Positions 1-6,586 of a stretch of DNA of 8,192 nt are shown here, piece after piece. The stretch is from UBA2256 sp964453055 (GTDB lineage: Bacteria; Spirochaetota; Spirochaetia; Treponematales; Rectinemataceae): contig CAYVOD010000075.1 in the NCBI GenBank assembly GCA_964453055.1, positions 1-8,192 on the forward strand. The letters are read 5' to 3'. The notes under the pieces were generated by a model that was not told where the DNA came from, ran no database searches, and worked only from the letters and a program-made list of their open reading frames with translations. Position 1 is the stretch's first letter. Every line of letters starts with the position of its first letter. Made by a program: the position numbers and the translations under genes.

Positions 1-94
1 CATACTAGTGGCTGTTCAGCTTTCTCACATCACCAACAATCTCGGTCGCACTCTGCATTGCCCAAAAGGGCTTTTCTTATGTACATTGTGAGCG
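1..94. other. Leader region before ymdB with no recognisable gene
   Basis: This stretch is visibly more AT-rich than the rest of the window. Plus-strand frame 2 is open from the window edge to a TGA at 89-91, and frame 3 is open from a TAG near the edge to a TGA at 96-98 that overlaps the ymdB ATG. Either could be the tail of an upstream gene, but neither translation resembles a protein I know. RNase Y (rny) often precedes ymdB in other bacteria, yet no RNase Y-like C terminus is readable here. No convincing -35/-10 pair or strong Shine-Dalgarno site was found upstream of base 95. Confidence 0.4.
60..78 (+). terminator. Weak terminator-like hairpin
   Basis: GCCC (60-63), an AAAA loop (64-67) and GGGC (68-71) form a 4-bp GC stem followed by TTTTCTT (72-78). 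This has the order of a Rho-independent terminator, but the stem is shorter than usual. It could end transcription of an upstream gene outside the window, or it may be chance. Confidence 0.25.
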
Positions 95-922
95 ATGAGT
101 CTTTCTATAGCTTACATAGGCGAGATCACCGGCAAGGCTGGCGTCTTCGCCCTAAAGAACGGACTTCCGGAGCTGCGGAACCGATACAAGCCCGACTTTA
201 TCCTCGCCTGCGCCGATTCGGCCACAGGCGGGGCCGGCCTGGGAGTCCAGCACGCTGTATATCTGCGCAAGCTCGGGGTCGAATGCCTCACGGTAGGAGA
301 CTGCGCCTACTACAAGCCCGACATGACCGAGTTCTATCCCAAGGCGGGCTGGGTCTTGAGGCCGGCCAATTACCCCTACGACAATCCCGGCCGGGGGTGG
401 CGATTCTTTAAAACGCCCCAAGGGAGCCTTGCCGTGGTTTCGCTCCTCGGCCAGGCGGGCTTCAGTAGGGTACACGCCGAAAATCCCTTCCTGGCGGCGG
501 ATCACTTGGTGGGTAAGCTGAAAAACGAGTGCCAAACTATTCTAGTCGATTTTCACGCCGCGACCACGGCCGAAAAATTGACCATGGCCGCCTACCTGGA
601 CGGCAGGGTTTCCGCCGTGCTGGGAAGCCACGCGAAGGCGCTTACCGCCGACGCGAGAGTGAGCGCCAAGGGGACTGCCGCCATCACCGACTGCGGACGC
701 ACCGGCAGCATCCAATCCGTTGGCGGGATGAACCCCGAGGCGAAGATCAAGGAATATATGACAGCCCTCAGGGTATGGGCGGGGGACGGGAATCTGGGAC
801 TGGAGATTCAGGGCTGTGTTCTGCGCGTTGCCGATTCCGGCCGCGCCGAGGCTATCGAAAGCTTCCGCATCCCCTGCAAGGAGAGTATCGATGAGAGAAA
901 CGGGAACGATCAAGGCGATTGA
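95..922 (+). CDS. ymdB: YmdB/TIGR00282-family metallophosphoesterase homologue with altered active site
   Basis: A 275-residue protein matching the YmdB family (about 265 residues), whose characterised members are cytoplasmic 2',3'-cyclic-nucleotide phosphodiesterases with two metals. Family landmarks are in order: the IAYIGEITGKAG N terminus (5-16), YKPDF (31-35), LRPANYP (88-94), PFLAAD (131-136), VDFHA (151-155), YLDGRVSAVLGSH (167-179), GTAAITD (193-199) and TG (203-204). However, most metal and catalytic positions differ from the family pattern. GD is GE (E10), GEN is ADS (D41, S42), GNH is GDC (D69, C70) and GTHTH is GSHAK (H179 kept, K181). Only H154 and H179 remain. The fold is therefore well supported, while phosphodiesterase activity is doubtful. 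ATG 95 is the first plausible start; a TTG codon 9 nt upstream is followed directly by TGA. No clear Shine-Dalgarno site is seen. The 3' end overlaps the next gene by 32 nt. Confidence 0.85.
   Translation: MSLSIAYIGEITGKAGVFALKNGLPELRNRYKPDFILACADSATGGAGLGVQHAVYLRKLGVECLTVGDCAYYKPDMTEFYPKAGWVLRPANYPYDNPGRGWRFFKTPQGSLAVVSLLGQAGFSRVHAENPFLAADHLVGKLKNECQTILVDFHAATTAEKLTMAAYLDGRVSAVLGSHAKALTADARVSAKGTAAITDCGRTGSIQSVGGMNPEAKIKEYMTALRVWAGDGNLGLEIQGCVLRVADSGRAEAIESFRIPCKESIDERNGNDQGD
878..885 (+). promoter_or_regulatory. Shine-Dalgarno site inside ymdB for the rseC-like gene
   Basis: AAGGAGAG lies within the ymdB coding sequence. Its AGGAG core (879-883) is 7 nt before the ATG at 891. It decides the start of the rseC-like gene, because the same frame stays open upstream to about 816 without a comparable site, and it implies translational coupling to ymdB. 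Confidence 0.75.
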
Positions 923-1295
923 GGGAAAGATCGTCCGCGTCGCCATAGCTATGCACGATGGCTGCGAATCCTGCATCAACGGAGCCTGCAAGGCCGGGCG
1001 CTCCGATCTCAAGGTTCTTAATTCCAAGGGTATACAATTATCCGAAGGCGATAACGTCGAGATCGAGGTGTCTGGCACGGAACAAGCCAAGGGCGCTTTT
1101 TGGGTGTTAGGACTTCCGCTGGCCGCACTCTTCGTCGGCTACGGTTTGGGAAGGATTCTCTTTCCCCAAACGACGGAAGCTCCGGCGGTGGCGTCGGCTG
1201 GCATACTTTTCGCGCTTACCCTGGCGATCGGCGTCGTGGTGCAGAAAGCCCGGGCGCAGGATTCGCTCCCCGTGGTAATCCGGCGCTGCGATTAA
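891..1295 (+). CDS. rseC: RseC/MucC-family (SoxR-reducing type) membrane protein
   Basis: A 134-residue protein with the RseC/MucC architecture. A short N-terminal domain carries a cysteine cluster, C25-x2-C28-x4-C33, and a small basic/hydrophilic domain follows (about 37-66). Two hydrophobic membrane-spanning segments lie at about 69-90 and 97-117, and the C-terminal tail is short and charged with a further Cys (C133). Both ends probably face the cytoplasm. In E. coli, RseC modulates the RseA/sigma-E stress pathway and helps the Rsx/Rnf complex reduce SoxR. Partners here are unknown, since no Rnf, RseA or SoxR gene is in view. The start at 891 is chosen for the AAGGAG site just upstream. The gene overlaps the end of ymdB by 32 nt, which implies co-translation. 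Its TAA is 3 nt from the stop codon of the convergent ppk1 gene. The family call rests on layout and the cysteine motif; the function is inferred only. Confidence 0.8.
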   Translation: MRETGTIKAIEGKIVRVAIAMHDGCESCINGACKAGRSDLKVLNSKGIQLSEGDNVEIEVSGTEQAKGAFWVLGLPLAALFVGYGLGRILFPQTTEAPAVASAGILFALTLAIGVVVQKARAQDSLPVVIRRCD

Positions 1296-1298
1296 GGT

Positions 1299-3443
1299 TC
1301 ATCGCGATCTGAAGCGCCTCCTCACCACCAGCTGTTCGGGCGGCGCTTCGGCAATTTCCACCATGCGCTCGATTCTCTTATAGAGCAGCTCCTGGGCATA
1401 GGCTTTTTTCTCGCCTTCCTCGGGCTCGACCGGCACCCAGCTTCCGTCGGGCTTCATGCTGTAGGAATGTTCGTTGTCCTTGAAGTAGATGGAAAATATC
1501 TCTCTGCAGCGCCTAGCCAGGTTCTCGTCCAGGATAGGGAACATCAATTCCACCCGGCGCTCCAGGTTCCGGGGCAGGCAATCGGCGCTGGAGAGGTAGA
1601 CCTCGTCCTGGCCTCCGTTGCGGAAGTGAAGCATGCGACTGTGCTCCAGGTAGCGGCCCACGACGCTCCTTACCTCGATCGTGTCGGAAAGGCCCGGAAT
1701 CCCGGGCAGGAGAGTACAGGCTCCACGCACGTTGAGGCGAATCCGAACTCCAGCCCTGGAAGCCTTGTAGAGAGCCTGGATTATCTCCCGATCGGCCAGG
1801 GCGTTGAGCTTTATCTCTATCAATCCCGGGGATTCGGCGCTGTTCTTCTGAATTTCCCTTTCGATCAAGGAAAGAAGCCTACTTTTTAGATCGAAGGGAC
1901 CCACGGCCAGATGCTTCAGGCTTTGGATCGTTGAATAGCCCGTGAGCATGTTGAAGAAGGCCGAAGCTTCCCTGCAGAGCTCTTCGTTGGCGGTGAACAG
2001 GGAGAGATCCGAGTAGGTCCTTGCCGTCTTGTCGTTGTAGTTTCCGGTGGATAGGTGCAGATACTTGCGTATGGAGCCGTCCCTGGCTCTGCGTAACACG
2101 AGGGCGGCCTTGGCATGGACCTTCAGCTTCGCCACTCCGTAGGTGACGATGGCGCCGGCCTGTTCCAGGGTGGAAGCCCAGCTTATGTTTCTCTCCTCGT
2201 CGAAACGCGCCTTCAGTTCCACTACCACGGCTACCTGCTTCCTGTTCCTGGCCGCGCGGATCAAGGCCTTGACCACCGGGGAGTCTCCCGAGGTCCTGTA
2301 TAGTGTCATCTTGATCGCCAGCACCGAAGGGTCATCCGCCGCTTCATCCAAAAAACGCTGAATCGCGTCGAAGGATTCATAGGGCAGGAAGAGCAGCCTA
2401 TCCCTTGCCTCTATGTCCTCCCAAACGCTCATGCCCTCTGAATTCGGCAAGGCGATGGGTTTCCAGGGTTTATCCCGGAGCCGCGAGGCTTTCATCGCGC
2501 CGCCCTTGAGCTCAATGCTTACGAGTTCGTAAAAACCGGCCAAGTCTATAGGCCCTTCTAGGGGGTAACAATCCGCTTCGCCGAGGGATAAGCGTTTTCT
2601 CAGCAGGGCCTCCAGCTGGTACGACGAGCCGGAATAGCCTAAGCGGACTGGAGTCGAATTCTGCCTCCCAGCCAGGACTTCTTCCATCGCGCTTAAAAAA
2701 TCGTCCTGCCTGCTTTCGTCCACCCCCGTGTCGGCGTCCCTGGTGACCTTGAATACCAGGGAACCTTCCACCGAAAAGCCGGGGAATAATTTTGAGGCAA
2801 AGCTTACGATGAGATCCTCAAGAAGAGCAAAGCGGAATTTACCGGGCTCCCCGTCCTCCTCGTCGGGCAAAAGGATGAAACGCCTGGAATTTTTGGGGGC
2901 CTGGGCCAGGGCATAGTGCCGCTTGCCGTCCCGGTCGCTCAATTCGAAAGCGCAGTGTATCTGAAGATTCCCGATAGTCGGCAATTCCTCTTCCTCGTCG
3001 AATCGCAGGGGGGTGATGAGGGGGAAAACCTGCTCAAGAAAATAAGTCTCCAAAAATGACTTGACCGCCGGGGTCCAGGAGGCTGGCGCCAATAGCTCCA
3101 GGCCTTCCCCGGCCAAGCCGGGAAGCACCTCGCTGGTAAGGCAGGAATACTGGAGAGCCGTTATTTCATGAACCCTGGACGAGACTTGAGTCAATAAGGC
3201 GACTGCGCCTTGGCCCTCCTGGGGGATGCTTCCGTGTTCGGCGGACGTGGCTTCCATCCGGCGAATCTCGTTTTTCAGGCTCGCCACCCTAACCATGAAG
3301 AACTCGTCGAAATTGGATGAGACTATGCTCAGGAATTTCAGACGCTCCAGCAAGGGCAAGGACGCCTTAGCGGCTTCGTGCAGAATGCGGGCGTTGAATT
3401 CTATCCAGGCCAGTTCCCTGTTGATCATCGGAAGGCTGCTCAT
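1299..3443 (-). CDS. ppk1: Polyphosphate kinase 1
   Basis: A full-length 714-residue PPK1 (E. coli enzyme 688). It reversibly transfers the ATP gamma-phosphate onto inorganic polyphosphate through a phosphohistidine. The N-terminal domain has NRELAWIEFNARILHEA (8-24) and the nucleotide-contacting SNFDEFFMVRV (43-53). The phospholipase D-like catalytic domains carry MTLYRTSGDSPV (379-390) and VELKARFDEERNISWA (408-423), with the conserved arginines R383 and R413. H443 in KVHAK is the expected autophosphorylated histidine, equivalent to E. coli H435. H463 in YLHLSTGNYNDKTAR matches H454, and H601 in GRYLEHSRMLHF matches H592. All key residues I can check are present. The ATG at 3443 has TGAGGAAG just upstream (3453-3446). 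It lies 18 nt behind the ppx stop, so the two are surely one operon. The last codons lie 3 nt from the end of the convergent rseC-like gene. Confidence 0.97.
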   Translation of the reverse strand: MSSLPMINRELAWIEFNARILHEAAKASLPLLERLKFLSIVSSNFDEFFMVRVASLKNEIRRMEATSAEHGSIPQEGQGAVALLTQVSSRVHEITALQYSCLTSEVLPGLAGEGLELLAPASWTPAVKSFLETYFLEQVFPLITPLRFDEEEELPTIGNLQIHCAFELSDRDGKRHYALAQAPKNSRRFILLPDEEDGEPGKFRFALLEDLIVSFASKLFPGFSVEGSLVFKVTRDADTGVDESRQDDFLSAMEEVLAGRQNSTPVRLGYSGSSYQLEALLRKRLSLGEADCYPLEGPIDLAGFYELVSIELKGGAMKASRLRDKPWKPIALPNSEGMSVWEDIEARDRLLFLPYESFDAIQRFLDEAADDPSVLAIKMTLYRTSGDSPVVKALIRAARNRKQVAVVVELKARFDEERNISWASTLEQAGAIVTYGVAKLKVHAKAALVLRRARDGSIRKYLHLSTGNYNDKTARTYSDLSLFTANEELCREASAFFNMLTGYSTIQSLKHLAVGPFDLKSRLLSLIEREIQKNSAESPGLIEIKLNALADREIIQALYKASRAGVRIRLNVRGACTLLPGIPGLSDTIEVRSVVGRYLEHSRMLHFRNGGQDEVYLSSADCLPRNLERRVELMFPILDENLARRCREIFSIYFKDNEHSYSMKPDGSWVPVEPEEGEKKAYAQELLYKRIERMVEIAEAPPEQLVVRRRFRSR

Positions 3444-3461
3444 GGCTTCCTCATGCTCGCA

Positions 3462-5015
3462 TCATACTATTATCGGCGCCAGGCCGAAGACGTCCTCGAA
3501 GAGGTCTCCCTTGTCGGCCAGGGAGAGGCGCTCGAGGGAAAAATCCAAGTTGCGCGCCGACCTAATTATCAGGCGATCCCCGTTCTTCTCGAATCGCGCA
3601 TCGTACATCCTCCCCGTATGGTTCCTGTCCAGGGCGTCGGCTACCCTTAATATTGCGGAGAGCTTCATCACCGCAATCCTGTCTTCCCGGGGCAACGAAA
3701 TGTAATTGACGTGGGCGGGGGAGGGAGGCGTCCTCCTGTGATAGCGCACAACGTTCGAAATAATGTTGATGTCGCTTCTGTTGAGCCCGAATATTTCCGA
3801 GTTGGAGACTATATATTCGCCGTGGCGATGATGACCTGAGGATCGTATGTAGGTGCCTATGTCGTGGAGGAATGCCGCGGTCTCAAGAAGAAGCCTTTCG
3901 TGAGCCTTCATCCCATGCTCTTCGGCGATGGAATCGAAGAGTCTCACGCTCAAAGAAGCGACGTTGTGCGCGTGCGCTTCGTCGTAATGGAACCTTTTCC
4001 CCAGCGCCTGGGCCGAAGCCACGATCTGGCGCCGCAATTCCTCCTCCACCGAAGGATCCAACCCCTTCGACTCGGCGAGCAGAAGGCCTTCGCGGATGGA
4101 AATCTTGGGGACGATCAGTTCCTCCGCGCCCGTCCTGGCCAGGAATAGTGACTCGATCATGAGTCCCGGGCCCAGGCCTTCGGCTTCGGCCCAGGGCAGG
4201 TGGTAGGTGGAGATGAGGTCTTCCACGGACATCGCCGAGGCCGCCGAGGCGAAGGCCATGAAGCCTGCCCGGTCCAGCAGTGAGTAGCCATCGAAATTCT
4301 TTCCCGATACGTAATAGGCAGCCAGCCTCGCGTCGGAGCCCACGACGATAAAGGATTTTATCGTCTCCAGCGGCATATCCTCGGTCATGAGGTCGCAGGC
4401 GTTCTTGATGTTGCTTTCCAGGTACTCCTGAAGATATTGTTTCGAAGCGCCGGCTTCCCGCATCTGCTCTTCCAGCCTGAGCGTCCCGATATGGAGGCTG
4501 TGGCTCGACACCATCTTGCCCCTGCGAAGCAGCATGATTTCCGTCGTTCCTCCTCCCACTTCCAGGACCATCGCGTTGCTGCGGGACAGGAATTTCCGCT
4601 CGTCCTGCAACGCCTGCTGGACAGCCAGGTACATCAGGTGGTTTTCTTCGATATCCTCCACGACACGGATCTTGAAGCCCGTCTGTAGCTGCACCCTGTC
4701 CAGGAAGGTGTCGCGGTTGGCCGCTTCCCTTAGGGCGCTGGTGGCGATGACCTTGGCCTGGTCCGGCTCTATGCCGTAGCCATTAAGAAGCTCCCTGAAG
4801 GAGAGGAGGACAGCCACGCTCTCGCGTATGGCGTCCCTTCCGATGCTTCCCGAAGTAAAGACATCGCGGCCGATCCGGCTGGGCTTGCCCGCCCTATCGA
4901 GCACGTTCACCGAGCCTGTTTCGTCGATGGAAGCTATCAATAGCCGAATTCCCGTCGAGCCTATCTCGATGGCGGCGACGGGTTCGGGGCTCTTGTCCTG
5001 CCGGCTGGCCTTCAT
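3462..5015 (-). CDS. ppx: Exopolyphosphatase, Ppx/GppA family with C-terminal HD-type domain
   Basis: A 517-residue member of the Ppx/GppA family (E. coli Ppx 513, GppA 494), which removes terminal phosphates from polyphosphate, or hydrolyses pppGpp in GppA. The actin-like ATPase fold shows phosphate loop 1, AAIEIGSTGIRLLIA (14-28), ATSALREAANRDTFLDR (91-107), the EDIEEN region with the likely catalytic Glu (E123/E124), and loop 2, LEVGGGTTEI (151-160). The C-terminal half has an HD-like helical domain: H350, LHDIG (H384, D385), HHRHGE (395-400) and LRVADALDRNH (456-466). Both loops have Glu (E17, E152) where the family usually has Asp. The frame extends to 5165 without a stop, but homology begins after the ATG at 5015 and that gives the family length. 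AGGAGG lies 13 nt upstream of this ATG, a long spacing. Pairing with ppk1 favours Ppx over GppA; sequence alone does not separate them. Confidence 0.92.
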   Translation of the reverse strand: MKASRQDKSPEPVAAIEIGSTGIRLLIASIDETGSVNVLDRAGKPSRIGRDVFTSGSIGRDAIRESVAVLLSFRELLNGYGIEPDQAKVIATSALREAANRDTFLDRVQLQTGFKIRVVEDIEENHLMYLAVQQALQDERKFLSRSNAMVLEVGGGTTEIMLLRRGKMVSSHSLHIGTLRLEEQMREAGASKQYLQEYLESNIKNACDLMTEDMPLETIKSFIVVGSDARLAAYYVSGKNFDGYSLLDRAGFMAFASAASAMSVEDLISTYHLPWAEAEGLGPGLMIESLFLARTGAEELIVPKISIREGLLLAESKGLDPSVEEELRRQIVASAQALGKRFHYDEAHAHNVASLSVRLFDSIAEEHGMKAHERLLLETAAFLHDIGTYIRSSGHHRHGEYIVSNSEIFGLNRSDINIISNVVRYHRRTPPSPAHVNYISLPREDRIAVMKLSAILRVADALDRNHTGRMYDARFEKNGDRLIIRSARNLDFSLERLSLADKGDLFEDVFGLAPIIV

Positions 5016-5027
5016 GATACTTTCAGC

Positions 5028-5034
5028 ACCTCCT
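5028..5034 (-). promoter_or_regulatory. Shine-Dalgarno site for ppx
   Basis: On the minus strand AGGAGGT is a near-perfect ribosome binding site. It lies 13 nt from the ATG at 5015, longer than the usual 5-9 nt. No in-frame ATG, GTG or TTG falls between, so it supports 5015 and argues against the longer open frame starting at 5165. Confidence 0.65.
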
Positions 5035-5049
5035 AAGGTCCAAACGCCA

Positions 5050-5078
5050 ATAATACCATATCCACGGGCATTTGCCAG
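5050..5078 (-). promoter_or_regulatory. Candidate sigma-70-type promoter for the ppx-ppk1 operon
   Basis: On the minus strand, CTGGCA (5078-5073, 4 of 6 matches to TTGACA) and TATTAT (5055-5050, 5 of 6 matches to TATAAT) are separated by 17 bp. Transcription would begin near 5043, leaving a leader of about 28 nt that contains the Shine-Dalgarno site. Predicted by eye only. Confidence 0.5.
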
Positions 5079-5093
5079 GGTTCGGGACTCGGT

Positions 5094-5110
5094 TAAAGGC
5101 CGCGCCTTTA
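5094..5110. repeat. 7-bp perfect inverted repeat in the divergent intergenic region
   Basis: TAAAGGC (5094-5100) and GCCTTTA (5104-5110) flank the 3-nt spacer CGC. Outer GG (5091-5092) and CC (5111-5112) extend the symmetry if one base is looped out. It lies between the two candidate divergent promoters and touches the -35 region of the rightward one, so it could be an operator for a dimeric regulator. No trailing T-run is present, so it is not a typical terminator. Confidence 0.4.
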
Positions 5111-5136
5111 CCCTGCCGGTCCAGTAGGTGTACAAT
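5108..5136 (+). promoter_or_regulatory. Candidate promoter for the SH3-lipoprotein/ABC-F operon
   Basis: TACAAT (5131-5136, 5 of 6 matches to TATAAT) has a poor -35 element, TTACCC (5108-5113), at 17-bp spacing. The predicted start of transcription falls at about 5142-5145, right at the ATG of the downstream gene. No strong Shine-Dalgarno site lies before that ATG; the nearest is AGGTG, 14 nt away. The -35 element is weak, so confidence is modest. Confidence 0.4.
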
Positions 5137-5144
5137 CCGCCTGG

Positions 5145-6572
5145 ATGGAAACCCAGAAATATCACGCCCGCAGAGGCTTTAACAAGATTTTCTTCATAGC
5201 CAGCCTCCTGGTTTTTGGTTTAGTCCTGTTATCCTCCTGCCAGTCCAGGATCGGCTGGGGGCTCGTCCTCTGGTCGGTAAAAGGAACCGAGCTCAAGTCG
5301 GGTCTCGTCGTGCCCGTATATCTGAAATCCAACATCACCAAGCAGTATGTCGTGGGATTGGAGGATACGAAAGAAAGGTTCGAGGTTCCCCTCTGGCAGA
5401 TCGATTATCAAAGAAGCAAAAAGGCGGCTAACGACAAGGCAATGGCTATGGGTGAACTCGCTTCGGTTTATTTCATCGCCGAAAGAGATGGCCTGCCTGT
5501 GCGGGAATCGCCTTCGAACAATGCCAATACCCGCCGGGTTTACAGGATGAGGGAGGGGGAAATGGTCAAGGCGCTGGCCCTGGCCGAAGGGGAGGCTGTA
5601 TATACCGGAGGAGAGAAACTTCCCGGTGATTGGTACCTGGTGCTGGCCAAGGACGGTACCAGGGGCTATGTCTTCAGCTATGCCCTTTCGCGCTTTGACG
5701 AATCCCGGGATCAGATACCGGAACAGGAGGAAGCCCCGGTACTGGACGCGAAATCCGTCAATCTCGTCTTCTCCCAGACCTGGAGGCCTGCCTGGTATGG
5801 CTCGATGCTGGAAAAGGGCGAAGTCGATCTCGATTATTTCTCCCTTCGCTTCGGCCTTTTCGGCGATGCCCTGAATCGTCAGCTTCGCGTTGAACTGCCC
5901 GCGTCCTCTAATGTTTTCCGATACAGCGCGATAGAGCAGGACGGCGACTGGCTCGTATTTGCCGGGAGCAGCCTCCGCATAAAGATGGAGGGAACCGTGG
6001 GCCTCCTGGCGTCCTGGGGTCCCGCCTTGCCCGAAAAGGAGCCCGAGGATGCAGCCGGCTGGTCGAGCGCCGATACCTTCGTACGGTTCACCTACGTTGA
6101 GAGCGAGACGATCAGGGATGCCACGCGGAGAGAGGAAGCCCGGCGCGGCGCGGCGCTGAGGGAGTTCTTCTCCGCTGTCGAAAAAGCAGGGGGCAGGGCC
6201 GACGCCGCGGGGGTGCTTCGCGTTTCATCGCCCTTCGCCGGAACCCTGGAGTTCTGGCCCAGCGGGTCCTACGCATGGAAAGACAACCTCTTCCTACCCG
6301 CAGGCTTCACCCCGCCTTCCAATAACGGAGAATCGCAGCAGAAGGGGAGCGTGGTTTTCGGATTGCGCCTTTCCGCGGAACTGTCCGCGCAATGGAACGG
6401 AGGCTTTTCCCTCTATCCCGACGATATCGGGCGCAGGACCGATTATGCCTATGCCTTTAAGGGCGGCATTCTTCAGCTGGCGCCCCTGGAGCTATCGCCG
6501 CCAGGAAGTCCCTCAAGTGCGATAAAGACCAAGCTCGGGACAACTAGCCTCGACCTCAGACCGCCCCAGTAA
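5145..6572 (+). CDS. Predicted lipoprotein with bacterial SH3-like domain
   Basis: A 475-residue envelope protein of no family I can name in full. The N terminus has basic residues (K5, R9, R10, K14), a hydrophobic core (about 15-30) and a lipobox, LSSC, with Cys at 32. This suggests lipid attachment after signal peptidase II cleavage and export to the periplasm or outer membrane. Residues about 37-90 look like a small beta domain (GWGLVLWSV, VPVYLKSN). Residues about 105-185 match the bacterial SH3 pattern: a VYFIAERDGLPVRESPS start, a GEMVKALA strand, then WYLVLAKDGTRGYVFSYAL. The rest (about 205-450) is beta-rich with many aromatic residues and no domain I recognise. The ATG at 5145 is the only usual start between the in-frame TAA at 5094 and the signal peptide. 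The gene ends 14 nt before the ABC-F gene, so they are probably co-transcribed. Bacterial SH3 domains often bind peptidoglycan or peptides; the ligand here is unknown. Confidence 0.8.
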   Translation: METQKYHARRGFNKIFFIASLLVFGLVLLSSCQSRIGWGLVLWSVKGTELKSGLVVPVYLKSNITKQYVVGLEDTKERFEVPLWQIDYQRSKKAANDKAMAMGELASVYFIAERDGLPVRESPSNNANTRRVYRMREGEMVKALALAEGEAVYTGGEKLPGDWYLVLAKDGTRGYVFSYALSRFDESRDQIPEQEEAPVLDAKSVNLVFSQTWRPAWYGSMLEKGEVDLDYFSLRFGLFGDALNRQLRVELPASSNVFRYSAIEQDGDWLVFAGSSLRIKMEGTVGLLASWGPALPEKEPEDAAGWSSADTFVRFTYVESETIRDATRREEARRGAALREFFSAVEKAGGRADAAGVLRVSSPFAGTLEFWPSGSYAWKDNLFLPAGFTPPSNNGESQQKGSVVFGLRLSAELSAQWNGGFSLYPDDIGRRTDYAYAFKGGILQLAPLELSPPGSPSSAIKTKLGTTSLDLRPPQ

Positions 6573-6586
6573 AGGAAAAGTCCGAA

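Noticed and set aside
5..58. A 17-codon minus-strand open frame near the window start
   Set aside because: Too short, no ribosome site, and no resemblance to a known peptide.
816..890. N-terminal extension of 25 codons on the rseC-like gene
   Set aside because: The extension lies in ymdB coding sequence with no ribosome site, while AAGGAG before 891 fits a normal RseC N terminus.
542..1090. A 182-codon minus-strand open frame opposite ymdB and rseC
   Set aside because: It crosses two well-supported plus-strand genes, and its composition looks like an antisense shadow.
1301..1308. ATCGCGAT palindrome at the end of ppk1
   Set aside because: It is an 8-bp palindrome within coding sequence with no T-run, so it does not support a terminator or an operator.
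1467..1889. A 140-codon plus-strand open frame opposite ppk1
   Set aside because: It lies opposite conserved PPK1 catalytic-domain sequence and has no protein-like features of its own.
5016..5165. N-terminal extension of 50 codons on ppx
   Set aside because: It runs through the divergent promoter region and past the lipoprotein ATG, lacks family homology, and is separated from the real start by a strong ribosome site.
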